From Bacteroidales bacterium UBA1182 (GTDB lineage Bacteria > Bacteroidota > Bacteroidia > Bacteroidales > Bacteroidaceae): a stretch of 16,741 nucleotides of DNA. The notes beneath the pieces were generated by a model that saw nothing but the letters and a program-made list of their open reading frames with translations, was not told the DNA's origin and searched no databases. Where the stretch lies: NCBI GenBank assembly GCA_002310015.1, contig DBYQ01000065.1, forward strand, positions 1 to 16,741, given 5' to 3'. The position numbers and the translations under genes were made by a program. Of the stretch, positions 7,471 to 15,610 are shown in pieces (the stretch's first letter is position 1; every line of letters starts with the position of its first letter).

Positions 7471-7596
7471 GAACTAATATCATAGTCTCCAAACCTACGG
7501 CCCCTTTGGGGCCTATCCCTCCCACTCCTTCGGAGCGGGCCCCTCCCTCTGACGCGCCGAGGGTGGCGACGGGTTTTGAGACCATGATATTAGTTC
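7471..7596 (-). repeat. 126-bp inverted-repeat element with GC-rich hairpins between dapL and carA
   Basis: The 24-base ends (7471-7494 and 7573-7596) are reverse complements at 22 of 24 positions, starting GAACTAATATCAT. The 78-base interior is much richer in G+C than the ends and contains GGCCCC-TTT-GGGGCC (7499-7513), an 8-pair stem at 7521-7539 around a three-base loop, and CCCTC/GAGGG (7545-7549 with 7559-7563). Read as minus-strand RNA, the sense of the neighbouring genes, one of the two end differences becomes a G-U pair, and so does the single irregular position in the 7521-7539 stem; the plus-strand RNA would have A-C mismatches there. The whole could fold into a closed stem carrying three hairpins. 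It begins right after the dapL stop codon. It may be a MITE-like repeat, a structured leader for carAB-purCF, or both. Confidence 0.75.
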
Positions 7597-8802
7597 TTAT
7601 GCTAGCTTTATCATATTTTTAATTCTTTCCATTGCTTCTATGGTGCGCTGGCGGTCGGCGAAGGATGTAATTCTGAAGTATCCTTCACCGGCGGGACCGA
7701 ATCCGCTACCGGGCGTTACTACAACCTGAGCTTTATTAAGCAGCTCGTCAAAGAAATCCCATGAGGTTATGCCATTGGGAGTCTTGGCCCAGATGTAGGG
7801 GGCGTTCTCACCTCCCTGGGGTTCCAAACCGAGCTCTTCCATATTCATTCTTATTATGCGGGCGGTCTCCAGGTAGTAGTCTATGGTGGCTCTTGTCTGG
7901 GCTCGGCCCTTTTCTGAATAGACTGCAAGGGCTCCACGCTGGGAGATGTATGAGGCTCCGTTGAACTTGCAGCTTTGGCGACGTTCCCAGAGAGCGTTCA
8001 GGTTAACCGGCTGGCCGCTTTCATCCTTAACCATAAGTTCCTGTGGGATAACGGTATAACCGCATCTTACTCCAGTAAAACCTGCGGTCTTGGAGAAGCT
8101 GCGGAACTCTATGGCGCACTTCCTTGCACCCTCTATCTCATATACTGAATGAGGTATATCGGCGTTACGGATAAAAGCCTCGTAGGCTGAATCATACATG
8201 ATGAGGGCACCGGCCTCAAGAGCGTAATCAACCCACTGTTTCAGCTTGCTGCGGGTTATCACTGCACCTGTGGGGTTATTGGGGTAGCAAAGATAGATGA
8301 CATCCAGTTTCTCCTTAGGTATATCTCCTGTGAATCCGTTCTCTGCGCTGCAGGTAATGTACTTGATCACATTGCCACGCATAAGGTTGGTATCAACATA
8401 TACGGGATAGACAGGATCAGTAATGCCAACCACTGTGCCAGGTGCCAGTATGTCACCTATATTACCGGTATCACTCTTGGCGCCATCATTGATGAAAATA
8501 TCATCGGCATCCATCTTTACTCCCAGCGGAGCGTAATCACCCTTTACGATAGCCTCTCTCAGCCAGAGGTAACCGCGCTCTGGGCCGTAACCGTGAAAGG
8601 TGTCAGATGCTGCGCAGTCATCGACAGCCTTATGCATAGCCTCAATCACGGCAGGAACCAGCGGCTTGGTCACATCACCTATACCCATGCGGATGATATC
8701 AGCGCCGGGGTGTTTCTCACTATACGCAGCAACCCTCTTTGCTATATCAAGAAAGAGGTATCTCTGCGGCAGTTTTGAAAAATTCAGATTTGCTTTTATC
8801 AT
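7597..8802 (-). CDS. dapL: LL-diaminopimelate aminotransferase
   Basis: This PLP enzyme of the short lysine/peptidoglycan branch converts tetrahydrodipicolinate plus glutamate directly to LL-diaminopimelate, bypassing the succinylase or acetylase steps. The 401 residues are close to the usual DapL length (about 410). It is a fold-type I aminotransferase: Lys238 in SFSKTAGFTGVRCGYT is the Schiff-base lysine, YPNNPTG (173-179) and YDSAYEAF (203-210) bind cofactor, and INDGAKSDTGNIGDIL (104-119) and FHGYGPERGYLWLREAI (69-85) are DapL-specific wording. It follows dapF with a gap of 7 bases, so the two DAP steps are made together; DapL yields the LL isomer that DapF epimerises. The TAA stop abuts the 126-bp inverted-repeat element. 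Other aminotransferase functions are unlikely given dapF next door. Confidence 0.95.
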   Translation of the reverse strand: MIKANLNFSKLPQRYLFLDIAKRVAAYSEKHPGADIIRMGIGDVTKPLVPAVIEAMHKAVDDCAASDTFHGYGPERGYLWLREAIVKGDYAPLGVKMDADDIFINDGAKSDTGNIGDILAPGTVVGITDPVYPVYVDTNLMRGNVIKYITCSAENGFTGDIPKEKLDVIYLCYPNNPTGAVITRSKLKQWVDYALEAGALIMYDSAYEAFIRNADIPHSVYEIEGARKCAIEFRSFSKTAGFTGVRCGYTVIPQELMVKDESGQPVNLNALWERRQSCKFNGASYISQRGALAVYSEKGRAQTRATIDYYLETARIIRMNMEELGLEPQGGENAPYIWAKTPNGITSWDFFDELLNKAQVVVTPGSGFGPAGEGYFRITSFADRQRTIEAMERIKNMIKLA

Positions 8803-8809
8803 GTATATC

Positions 8810-9646
8810 TTATTCTGTTACAGTACCTTCAAACACGAACTCTGCAGCACCGGTCATCAGAACCTCCTTAGTCTGGGGATTCCATGAAACCGTGAGCGTA
8901 CCGCCGTCCATTATCACATCACAGCCATCCGGATCAGTATATCCCTGCATGGCCGATGCCACCGCCGTAGCGCACGCACCTGTACCACATGCAAAAGTTA
9001 TGCCACTGCCGCGCTCCCACACACGCATACGTATGTGCTTGCGGTCAAGCACCTGAGCAAACTCTATGTTAGCACGGTCAGGAAACATCTTATGATGCTC
9101 CATAAGCGGACCTACCTCTGCTACACGGGCATTCTCAGCATCCTTTACGAACATGACAAGATGCGGGTTTCCCATATCAATGGCAGAGCAAATGGTGGGG
9201 CCTTCACCTACGTTCAGTTTCTCACCCACCAGTGTTCCGTCACCATGGTTCACCTTAAGTGGCAGTCCCTTGCCCATATTGACAGTAACTGTACTTACCT
9301 TGCCGTCAGGACCAAGGTTCAGTTTCAGTATCTTGATGCCTGAGAGTGTATCCAACTTTATCTCTGTCTTGGAGGTGAGCCCCTTCTCATAGAGGTATTT
9401 GCCTACGCAACGCGCTCCGTTGCCGCACATACGAGCCTCAGAGCCATCGGCATTGAATATCCTCATGCTGAAATCTGCAATGGCAGACTTACCTATCATG
9501 ATAAGTCCGTCAGAGCCTATTCCCTTGCGACGGTCACTCCAGCGTATGGAAAACTGTTCCGGGTTGCTTATGTGGTACTCCATGGCATTGACATAGATAT
9601 AGTCATTGCCAAGGCCCTGCATCTTTGTGAAACGGATCACGCTCAT
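8810..9646 (-). CDS. dapF: Diaminopimelate epimerase
   Basis: A cofactor-independent cytoplasmic epimerase that interconverts LL- and meso-diaminopimelate, the precursor of lysine and of the peptidoglycan peptide. The 278 residues match the family (E. coli 274). The two catalytic cysteines are both present: Cys74 in ARMCGNGARCVGKYL and Cys220 in TFACGTGACATAVAS, one in each half of the two-domain fold. FTKMQGLGNDYIYV (6-19), GIGSDGLI (42-49) and GNPHLVMFV (159-167) are standard substrate-site segments. Its ATG overlaps the gltD stop as ATGA, which indicates translational coupling to glutamate synthase. The pairing with dapL places glutamate supply and a glutamate-consuming transaminase in one transcription unit. 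Confidence 0.96.
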   Translation of the reverse strand: MSVIRFTKMQGLGNDYIYVNAMEYHISNPEQFSIRWSDRRKGIGSDGLIMIGKSAIADFSMRIFNADGSEARMCGNGARCVGKYLYEKGLTSKTEIKLDTLSGIKILKLNLGPDGKVSTVTVNMGKGLPLKVNHGDGTLVGEKLNVGEGPTICSAIDMGNPHLVMFVKDAENARVAEVGPLMEHHKMFPDRANIEFAQVLDRKHIRMRVWERGSGITFACGTGACATAVASAMQGYTDPDGCDVIMDGGTLTVSWNPQTKEVLMTGAAEFVFEGTVTE

Positions 9647-10989
9647 TTGTTCTTCAAATACTTATCAACCTGAGCAGCAACTTCACGACCACTGGCAAGA
9701 GCGCGTACCACAAGGCTGGCACCATTCTTGGCATCACCTGCCAGGAAGACGTTCTCAGCATACTGCGGATGCTCGGGCTTGAGGAATCCCATAGCCAGCA
9801 GCACCATGTCGCACTCAATGATCTCCTTGTTGCCTGTAAGTTTCATCTGCGGACGGCCACCGTTTGGATCAGGTACCCACTCTACAGTCTCAACCTCGAC
9901 GCCTTTGAGGTTACCCTTGCCGTCATCAAGGAAATAGTTTGATGTCAGGCACCAGCGACGCTCGCAACCCTCCTCATGGCTTGTTGTGGTCTTGAGGATG
10001 TTAGGCCACTGCGGCCACGGTGTTGCGGGGTTGTAACCTACCGGCGGCTTGGGCATGATCTCAATCTGGGTAACGCTTACGGCACCCTGACGGTGACATG
10101 TACCGATGCAGTCACTGCCGGTATCACCGCCACCAATCACAAGCACCTTCTTACCCTTGGCTGATACGGTCTCCTCAGGGCTGAACTCCTTACCGGCCAG
10201 ACGCAGGTTCTGCTGTGTGAGCATCTGCAGGGCAAAATATACGCCCTTGAGTTCACGTCCGGGAATCTTAAGGTCACGGGCGGTAGGCGTACCGTTTGAA
10301 ATGATATATGCGTCAAAGCCTTCAGCCAGTTTGTTCAGGTCAACCATTGTGTTGAACTGGAACTTGATACCCTCCTGCTCCATGATAGCCATACGGCGGT
10401 CAATCACATACTTGTCAAGCTTGAAGTTAGGAATACCGTAACGTACCAGACCACCGGCCGACGGCATCTTGTCAAACAATGTCACCTCATATCCCAGGCA
10501 GTTCAGGCGAACGGCTGCTGAGAGTCCGGCAGGGCCGGCACCGATAATGGCAACCTTCTTGCCGTTACGTGCGTATGTCTTGGGCTTAATGTAACCCTCA
10601 CGGAAAGCGTGTTCTATGATTGAGCACTCATTCTCACGGACTGTTACAGGTGCATCAATGCAGAGGTTCAGAGCGCAGCTCTTTTCACAGAGTGCAGGGC
10701 AGATACGGCCAGTGAACTCAGGAAAGTCATTGGTAGCTGAGAGCAGCTTGTATGCCAACTCCCACTTGCCTTTATAGACTGCATCCTGCCATTCAGGCTG
10801 CTTGTTGCCCAGCGGGCATGCCCAGTGACAGAACGGTACACCGCAATCCATGCATCGTGATGCCTGAAGCTGACGACTGCTGTCATTCAGGGTCTGCTCC
10901 ACTTCACTGAAATCAGCTATTCTCTCGTGTATTGGTCTATGACCGGCGTCCTGTCTCGGTACGGTCAAGAATGCTTTAGGATTTCCCAT
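9643..10989 (-). CDS. gltD: Glutamate synthase small (beta) subunit
   Basis: GltD oxidises NADPH and passes electrons through FAD and iron-sulfur clusters to GltB, which makes two glutamates from glutamine and 2-oxoglutarate. The 448 residues are slightly shorter than E. coli GltD (472). The N-terminal ferredoxin-like part has Cys46, Cys49, Cys54 and Cys58 (CMDCGVPFCHWAC) and Cys97, Cys101, Cys105 and Cys110, fitting the two low-potential [4Fe-4S] sites. The FAD site is VAIIGAGPAGLSAAV (146-160) and the NADPH site VLVIGGGDTGSDC (282-294); LAGDAKNGASLVVRAL closes the FAD domain. It lies 25 bases after gltB with a clear AGGAG eight bases before the ATG, and its stop overlaps dapF. Related oxidoreductase subunits share this fold, but the adjacent gltB settles the role. 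Confidence 0.96.
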   Translation of the reverse strand: MGNPKAFLTVPRQDAGHRPIHERIADFSEVEQTLNDSSRQLQASRCMDCGVPFCHWACPLGNKQPEWQDAVYKGKWELAYKLLSATNDFPEFTGRICPALCEKSCALNLCIDAPVTVRENECSIIEHAFREGYIKPKTYARNGKKVAIIGAGPAGLSAAVRLNCLGYEVTLFDKMPSAGGLVRYGIPNFKLDKYVIDRRMAIMEQEGIKFQFNTMVDLNKLAEGFDAYIISNGTPTARDLKIPGRELKGVYFALQMLTQQNLRLAGKEFSPEETVSAKGKKVLVIGGGDTGSDCIGTCHRQGAVSVTQIEIMPKPPVGYNPATPWPQWPNILKTTTSHEEGCERRWCLTSNYFLDDGKGNLKGVEVETVEWVPDPNGGRPQMKLTGNKEIIECDMVLLAMGFLKPEHPQYAENVFLAGDAKNGASLVVRALASGREVAAQVDKYLKNK

Positions 10990-10997
10990 AGTAGTAT

Positions 10998-11002
10998 CTC
11001 CT
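10998..11002 (-). promoter_or_regulatory. Shine-Dalgarno AGGAG of gltD
   Basis: The minus strand reads GAGGAGATACTACT directly before the gltD ATG, giving AGGAG with an 8-base spacer. It stands out because the other starts in this window show little or no Shine-Dalgarno complementarity, as is common in Bacteroidetes. It supports the ATG at 10989. Confidence 0.7.
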
Positions 11003-11014
11003 CAAGTTTTTCAT

Positions 11015-14000
11015 TTAATAATCACGCTGCACGCTGTCTATCTTCTGCTGCAACGCCTTCATCCTCTCCTCCTGCAGTATCCTGCGGTACTCGATAGGTG
11101 TCACCTGAATGAACTCACCTACGTAGTGTTCCCAGTCATCAAGCATGGTCTTGGCAAGTTTTGAACCGGTATGCTGATAGTGTTTCTCTATCAGGCTGCG
11201 CAGTTCATCACGACCGGCCTTGTCCTCAATGAGGTCAAGTTCAATCATATCCATGTTGCAGTAGTAGTCAAAGTCATGGTTCTTGTCCCAGACGTAAGCA
11301 AGACCACCAGACATACCTGCGGCAAAGTTCCTGCCTGTAGTACCAAGTACAACCACACGACCGCCTGTCATATACTCGCAGCAGTGGTCACCTGTACCCT
11401 CAACGACTGCGGTAGCACCAGAGTTACGAACTGCAAAGCGCTCACCTACACGACCGTTTATGAATATCTCACCGCTTGTAGCACCGTAAAGTATTGTGTT
11501 ACCTGCAATGATGTTATCCTGTGCCTCATACTTAGTTCCGGCAAAAGGCTGTATTGCTATGCGACCGCCTGACAGGCCCTTGCCTACATAGTCATTGGCC
11601 TCACCCTCAAGTTTGAAGTTTACACCCTTCATCAGGAATGCACCGAAACTCTGACCAGCCGAACCCTTGAACTCAACGTTTATTGATCCGTCATCAAGTC
11701 CCTCATGACCGTAACGCTTTGCAACCTCACCTGAGAGCATTGCACCTGCAGAACGGTTGGTGTTGATTATGTCATACTTGAGATAAACCTTACCACCATT
11801 GTCAAGAACGCTCTTGCTGTCAGCAATCATCTTGCGGTCAAGGACATCATCAATAAGGTGATGCTGCTCCTTGGTCTTGAAAAGTTCACCGTCAATCTTG
11901 GTCAGCATACGGCTGAAATCAAGATGACTTGTCTTATCAGTAAACTTGGTGCTGTCAATCTCAATAAGGTCTGTACGACCTATGATATCCTCAAAGCGGG
12001 TGAAACCGAGTTGTGCCAGATACTCTCTTACGCCTTCGGCCAGGAAAGTATAATAATTAATAAGGTACTGGCTGTGACCACGGAATTTAGCCCTCAATGC
12101 AGGATCCTGTGTGGCAACGCCTACAGGGCAAGCATTTGTATGGCACTTACGCATGAGCAGGCAGCCCAGAACAATTAGTTGTGCGGTTCCGAATCCGAAC
12201 TCACCGGCACCCAGCAGAGCCATTGATATTACATCACGCGGGGTCTTGAGCTGACCGTCCACCTGAACCTCAATCTCCTTGCGCAGGTCATTCAGAACAA
12301 GTGTCTGCTGTGTCTCTGACAGACCGATTTCAGGTGATATACCTGCATAGCGGATTGATGAAGCGGGTGATGCACCTGTACCGCCCTCAGAACCTGAGAT
12401 AACAACCAGGTCAGCCTTGGCCTTGGCCACACCGGCTGCAATGGTACCTACACCGCTCTCAGCCACCAGCTTGACACTGATCTTGGCCTCGGGGTTAACG
12501 TTCTTAAGGTCAAATATGAGCTGTGCCAGATCCTCAATTGAGTAGATATCATGATGTGGCGGAGGTGAAATCAGTGAAATACCGGCTATAGAGTTACGTG
12601 TACGGGCAATTATCTCGTTCACCTTGAAACCGGGCAGCTGACCGCCCTCACCGGGCTTGGCACCCTGAGCCACCTTGATCTGTATCTCCTTGGCGTTTAC
12701 CAGATACTCGGCAGTAACACCGAATCGGCCCGATGCCACCTGCTTGATCTTGCTGCTCAGTGATACGCCGTCAACATCGGTATGGAAACGTTCGCTGTCC
12801 TCACCTCCCTCACCGGTATTGCTGCGTGACTCAAGAGTGTTCAGTGCTATTGCTATAGCCTCATGAGCCTCCTTGCTGATGGCTCCGAATGACATTGCAG
12901 CACCGATAAAACGTTTCACAATATTAGATGCAGGCTCAACCTGATCAATTGAAATCGGGTTTGTCTTGAATTTGAAGAAATCACGCAAGAACAGCGGTTC
13001 CTTCTTGTCATCGACGATTGAGCAGAATTCCTGGAATTTCTTGTAGCTTCCCAGGCGTGTGGCAAGTTGCAATGTTGAAATAGCCTCAGGTGTCCATGCA
13101 TGACGTATTCCATCCTTACGGAATGAGTACTGACCGACAAACGGGAGAACGCTCTCCGGCTCCTCAGCGCCGAATCCCTGGGCATGCATACGCTCTGCGT
13201 CTTTTGCTACGCCCTCAAGGGTAACACCTCCTATTGTTGATGAAGCAGTTCCGAAGTATCTTGAAAGCAGTTCCTGACTCAGACCGATAGCCTCAAATAT
13301 CTTGGCGCCGCGGTATGAGCGTATAGTGCTGATACCCATCTTACTGAGTATCTTCTTAAGGCCTTTGTCAATAGCCTTGATGTAGTTGTGACGAGCGGTC
13401 TCAACATCAAGCTGAATCTCACCCTTCTTTACAAGGTCATCAATTACGGCAAATGCCATGTACGGGTTAACTGCACTTGCACCGTAACCGAGCAGCAGGG
13501 CTGCATGCATCACCTCACGGATCTCACCGCTCTCAACAATCAGAGCTGTCTGGACACGTTTCTGGACTGATACCAGATAGTGGTGAATGGCACTTACGGC
13601 AAGCAGTGAAGGAATTGCGGCATGTGTCTCATCAATACCGCGGTCACTCAGGATTATGTAGTTGATGCCTGCCTCAACAGACTTTTCAGCCTGACGGCAC
13701 AGATCCTCAATGGCATCGGCCATACCCTTGGCGCCCTTGGCCTTTTCATAAAGGATAGGCAGAACCTCTGTGTTGAATCCCTTATAACGAATGTTGCGCA
13801 GCGTGTCAAGCTCAGTGTTGGTCAGTACAGGCTGCGGCAGACGTACCATCTTGCAGTGACCCTCGCTTGGAGTAAGGATGTTCATGCCCACAGCACCGAT
13901 GTACTCGGTCAGTGACATTACAAGTTCCTCACGGATTGGGTCGATAGGCGGGTTGGTAACCTGTGCAAACTGCTGACGGAAATAGTTGAACAGCAGCTGA

Positions 14001-15481
14001 GGACGGTCAGAAAGCACCGCCAACTGCGTATCGTTACCCATTGATGAGAGCGGCTCCTGAGCCGTCTGGCACATGGGAACAATCACGCGGTCTATGTCTT
14101 CACGGGTATAATCAAATGCTCTGAGGCGACGTGTAAAGTCAGGAACAGCGTCCTCTGCCTTACGTCCGCTCTTGAGCTTGGCCAGCTCTACCCTGCCCTC
14201 AGAGAGCCACTCTGAATATGGGCACTCGCTTGCCAGCATGTTCTTTATCTCATCATTACGGATGATTGTACCGTTATCAGTATCTACAAGCAGTATCTTA
14301 CCTGGCTGCAGCTTACCTTTTTCTATAACCTTTGTGGCGTCAACCTGAATGGTACCAGTCTCTGATGCCATGATGAGCTTACCGTCATCAGTGATAAGAT
14401 AACGGGCAGGACGCAGACCGTTACGGTCAAGCATACCGCCGGCATAACGGCCATCAGTAAACAACATTGCAGCGGGACCGTCCCACGGCTCCATAAGGAT
14501 TGAGTGATACTCATAGAATGCCTTGAGCTTTGAACTTATGGGGTTCTTTTCATTGAATGACTCCGGGATCATCATAGCCATTGCATGAGGCAGAGACATG
14601 CCTGAACGCACAAAGAACTCCAGTACATTGTCAAATGATGCACTGTCGCTCATACCGGGCTGTACGATAGGATGAATATCGCTTACCTCACCCAGTGCCT
14701 TTGATGTGAGCACACTCTCACGTGCCTCCATCCAGCCGCGGTTACCGCGAATAGTGTTGATCTCACCATTGTGAGCCAGCATTCTGAACGGCTGGGCAAG
14801 TGACCATGTGGGGAATGTGTTGGTACTGAAACGGGAGTGTACCATTGCAATTGCACTGGTAAAAAAGGGACTGCTCAGGTCAGGATAATACTCCCTGAGC
14901 TGTGTAGAGGTAAGCATTCCCTTATATACCATTATTCGGCTTGACAGTGAGACTATATAGAAGTCGCCGTCATCAATCCTCTGCTCCACATGCTTGCGGA
15001 TCTTGTAAAGCAGGGTCTCAAGACCCTCCTGTTCTGATGAACCGGTTACAAAGATCTGTGCAGTGAAAGGCTCGGTAGCCTTGGCGGCATCACCCAGAAT
15101 ATTACTGTTTACAGGCACCTCACGTACATGAGTAAGCTGAAGGCCTGCCTTGGCTACCTCCTCACGGATAATATCAAGGTATTTCTCACGGAGTTGCTTG
15201 TCTTTAGGCAGGAATACAAGTCCTGTACCGTACTTAAGTCTTTCGGGTACCGGAATACCCTGCAAGAGGATGAACTCATGAGGTATCTGCAGCATGATTC
15301 CGGCGCCATCGCCACTCTTATTGTCGGCAGCTTCAGCACCACGGTGCTTCATATTCTCAAGTATTGTGAGAGAGCTGTCAACAAGTTCATGCGTCTTGTT
15401 TCCCTTCAAATCAACCATCATGCCTATACCGCAGGCATCATGCTCATTCTGGGGATCATATAATCCACGTGTCTTAATCAT
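11015..15481 (-). CDS. gltB: Glutamate synthase large (alpha) subunit
   Basis: The large subunit of NADPH-type glutamate synthase hydrolyses glutamine and adds the ammonia to 2-oxoglutarate at an FMN site. The 1488 residues match the usual size (about 1480-1520). Domain order is a type II glutaminase (about 17-430) with Cys17 in DACGIGMMVDL as the nucleophile after loss of a 16-residue propeptide, a central linking domain (about 460-760), an FMN-binding synthase barrel (about 810-1190) with KPGEGGQLPGFKV and SPPPHHDIYSIEDLAQLI, and a C-terminal GXGXG beta-helix (about 1240-1440). The [3Fe-4S] cysteines are Cys1107, Cys1113 and Cys1118 (CLLMRKCHTNACPVG). It precedes gltD by 25 bases. A 129-base gap with a hairpin separates it from glnN, so its expression may be partly independent. 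A perfect 12-base palindrome abuts the start codon. Confidence 0.97.
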   Translation of the reverse strand: MIKTRGLYDPQNEHDACGIGMMVDLKGNKTHELVDSSLTILENMKHRGAEAADNKSGDGAGIMLQIPHEFILLQGIPVPERLKYGTGLVFLPKDKQLREKYLDIIREEVAKAGLQLTHVREVPVNSNILGDAAKATEPFTAQIFVTGSSEQEGLETLLYKIRKHVEQRIDDGDFYIVSLSSRIMVYKGMLTSTQLREYYPDLSSPFFTSAIAMVHSRFSTNTFPTWSLAQPFRMLAHNGEINTIRGNRGWMEARESVLTSKALGEVSDIHPIVQPGMSDSASFDNVLEFFVRSGMSLPHAMAMMIPESFNEKNPISSKLKAFYEYHSILMEPWDGPAAMLFTDGRYAGGMLDRNGLRPARYLITDDGKLIMASETGTIQVDATKVIEKGKLQPGKILLVDTDNGTIIRNDEIKNMLASECPYSEWLSEGRVELAKLKSGRKAEDAVPDFTRRLRAFDYTREDIDRVIVPMCQTAQEPLSSMGNDTQLAVLSDRPQLLFNYFRQQFAQVTNPPIDPIREELVMSLTEYIGAVGMNILTPSEGHCKMVRLPQPVLTNTELDTLRNIRYKGFNTEVLPILYEKAKGAKGMADAIEDLCRQAEKSVEAGINYIILSDRGIDETHAAIPSLLAVSAIHHYLVSVQKRVQTALIVESGEIREVMHAALLLGYGASAVNPYMAFAVIDDLVKKGEIQLDVETARHNYIKAIDKGLKKILSKMGISTIRSYRGAKIFEAIGLSQELLSRYFGTASSTIGGVTLEGVAKDAERMHAQGFGAEEPESVLPFVGQYSFRKDGIRHAWTPEAISTLQLATRLGSYKKFQEFCSIVDDKKEPLFLRDFFKFKTNPISIDQVEPASNIVKRFIGAAMSFGAISKEAHEAIAIALNTLESRSNTGEGGEDSERFHTDVDGVSLSSKIKQVASGRFGVTAEYLVNAKEIQIKVAQGAKPGEGGQLPGFKVNEIIARTRNSIAGISLISPPPHHDIYSIEDLAQLIFDLKNVNPEAKISVKLVAESGVGTIAAGVAKAKADLVVISGSEGGTGASPASSIRYAGISPEIGLSETQQTLVLNDLRKEIEVQVDGQLKTPRDVISMALLGAGEFGFGTAQLIVLGCLLMRKCHTNACPVGVATQDPALRAKFRGHSQYLINYYTFLAEGVREYLAQLGFTRFEDIIGRTDLIEIDSTKFTDKTSHLDFSRMLTKIDGELFKTKEQHHLIDDVLDRKMIADSKSVLDNGGKVYLKYDIINTNRSAGAMLSGEVAKRYGHEGLDDGSINVEFKGSAGQSFGAFLMKGVNFKLEGEANDYVGKGLSGGRIAIQPFAGTKYEAQDNIIAGNTILYGATSGEIFINGRVGERFAVRNSGATAVVEGTGDHCCEYMTGGRVVVLGTTGRNFAAGMSGGLAYVWDKNHDFDYYCNMDMIELDLIEDKAGRDELRSLIEKHYQHTGSKLAKTMLDDWEHYVGEFIQVTPIEYRRILQEERMKALQQKIDSVQRDY

Positions 15482-15529
15482 AGAAATATTTCTGCAATGG
15501 TAATTGTACTACACTCCTGTTTATTTGGT

Positions 15530-15560
15530 AAAGGGTGCCGCGATCAAGCGGCGACCCTTT
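15530..15560 (-). terminator. Hairpin between glnN and gltB, possible terminator or attenuator
   Basis: AAAGGGT (15530-15536) pairs with ACCCTTT (15554-15560) and GCCGC (15537-15541) with GCGGC (15548-15552), leaving one bulged base and a six-base loop: 12 pairs, half of them G-C rich. On the minus strand it follows the glnN stop by about 50 bases and precedes the gltB ATG by about 48. The T run after it is only three long in that direction, so partial rather than complete termination is plausible. This would let glnN be made in excess of gltB. Confidence 0.6.
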
Positions 15561-15565
15561 TATAA

Positions 15566-15593
15566 TTGAGAATTGAGAGTTGAGAATTGAGAA
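15566..15593. repeat. Four tandem heptads TTGAGAA next to the glnN-gltB hairpin
   Basis: The plus strand reads TTGAGAA, TTGAGAG, TTGAGAA, TTGAGAA, four copies with one substitution, framed by ATAATT (15562-15567) and AATTAT (15592-15597). It is the same motif as the two inverted arms at 132-156 and 218-242, over 15 kb away. It lies within the glnN-gltB gap, just after the glnN stop codon in the direction of transcription. Confidence 0.75.
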
Positions 15594-15610
15594 TTATCAA
15601 CTCGCTTTTA

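Noticed and set aside
15566..15593. Tandem heptads considered as a CRISPR array
   Set aside because: Repeat units are contiguous with no spacers and only 7 bp long; no cas genes are nearby.
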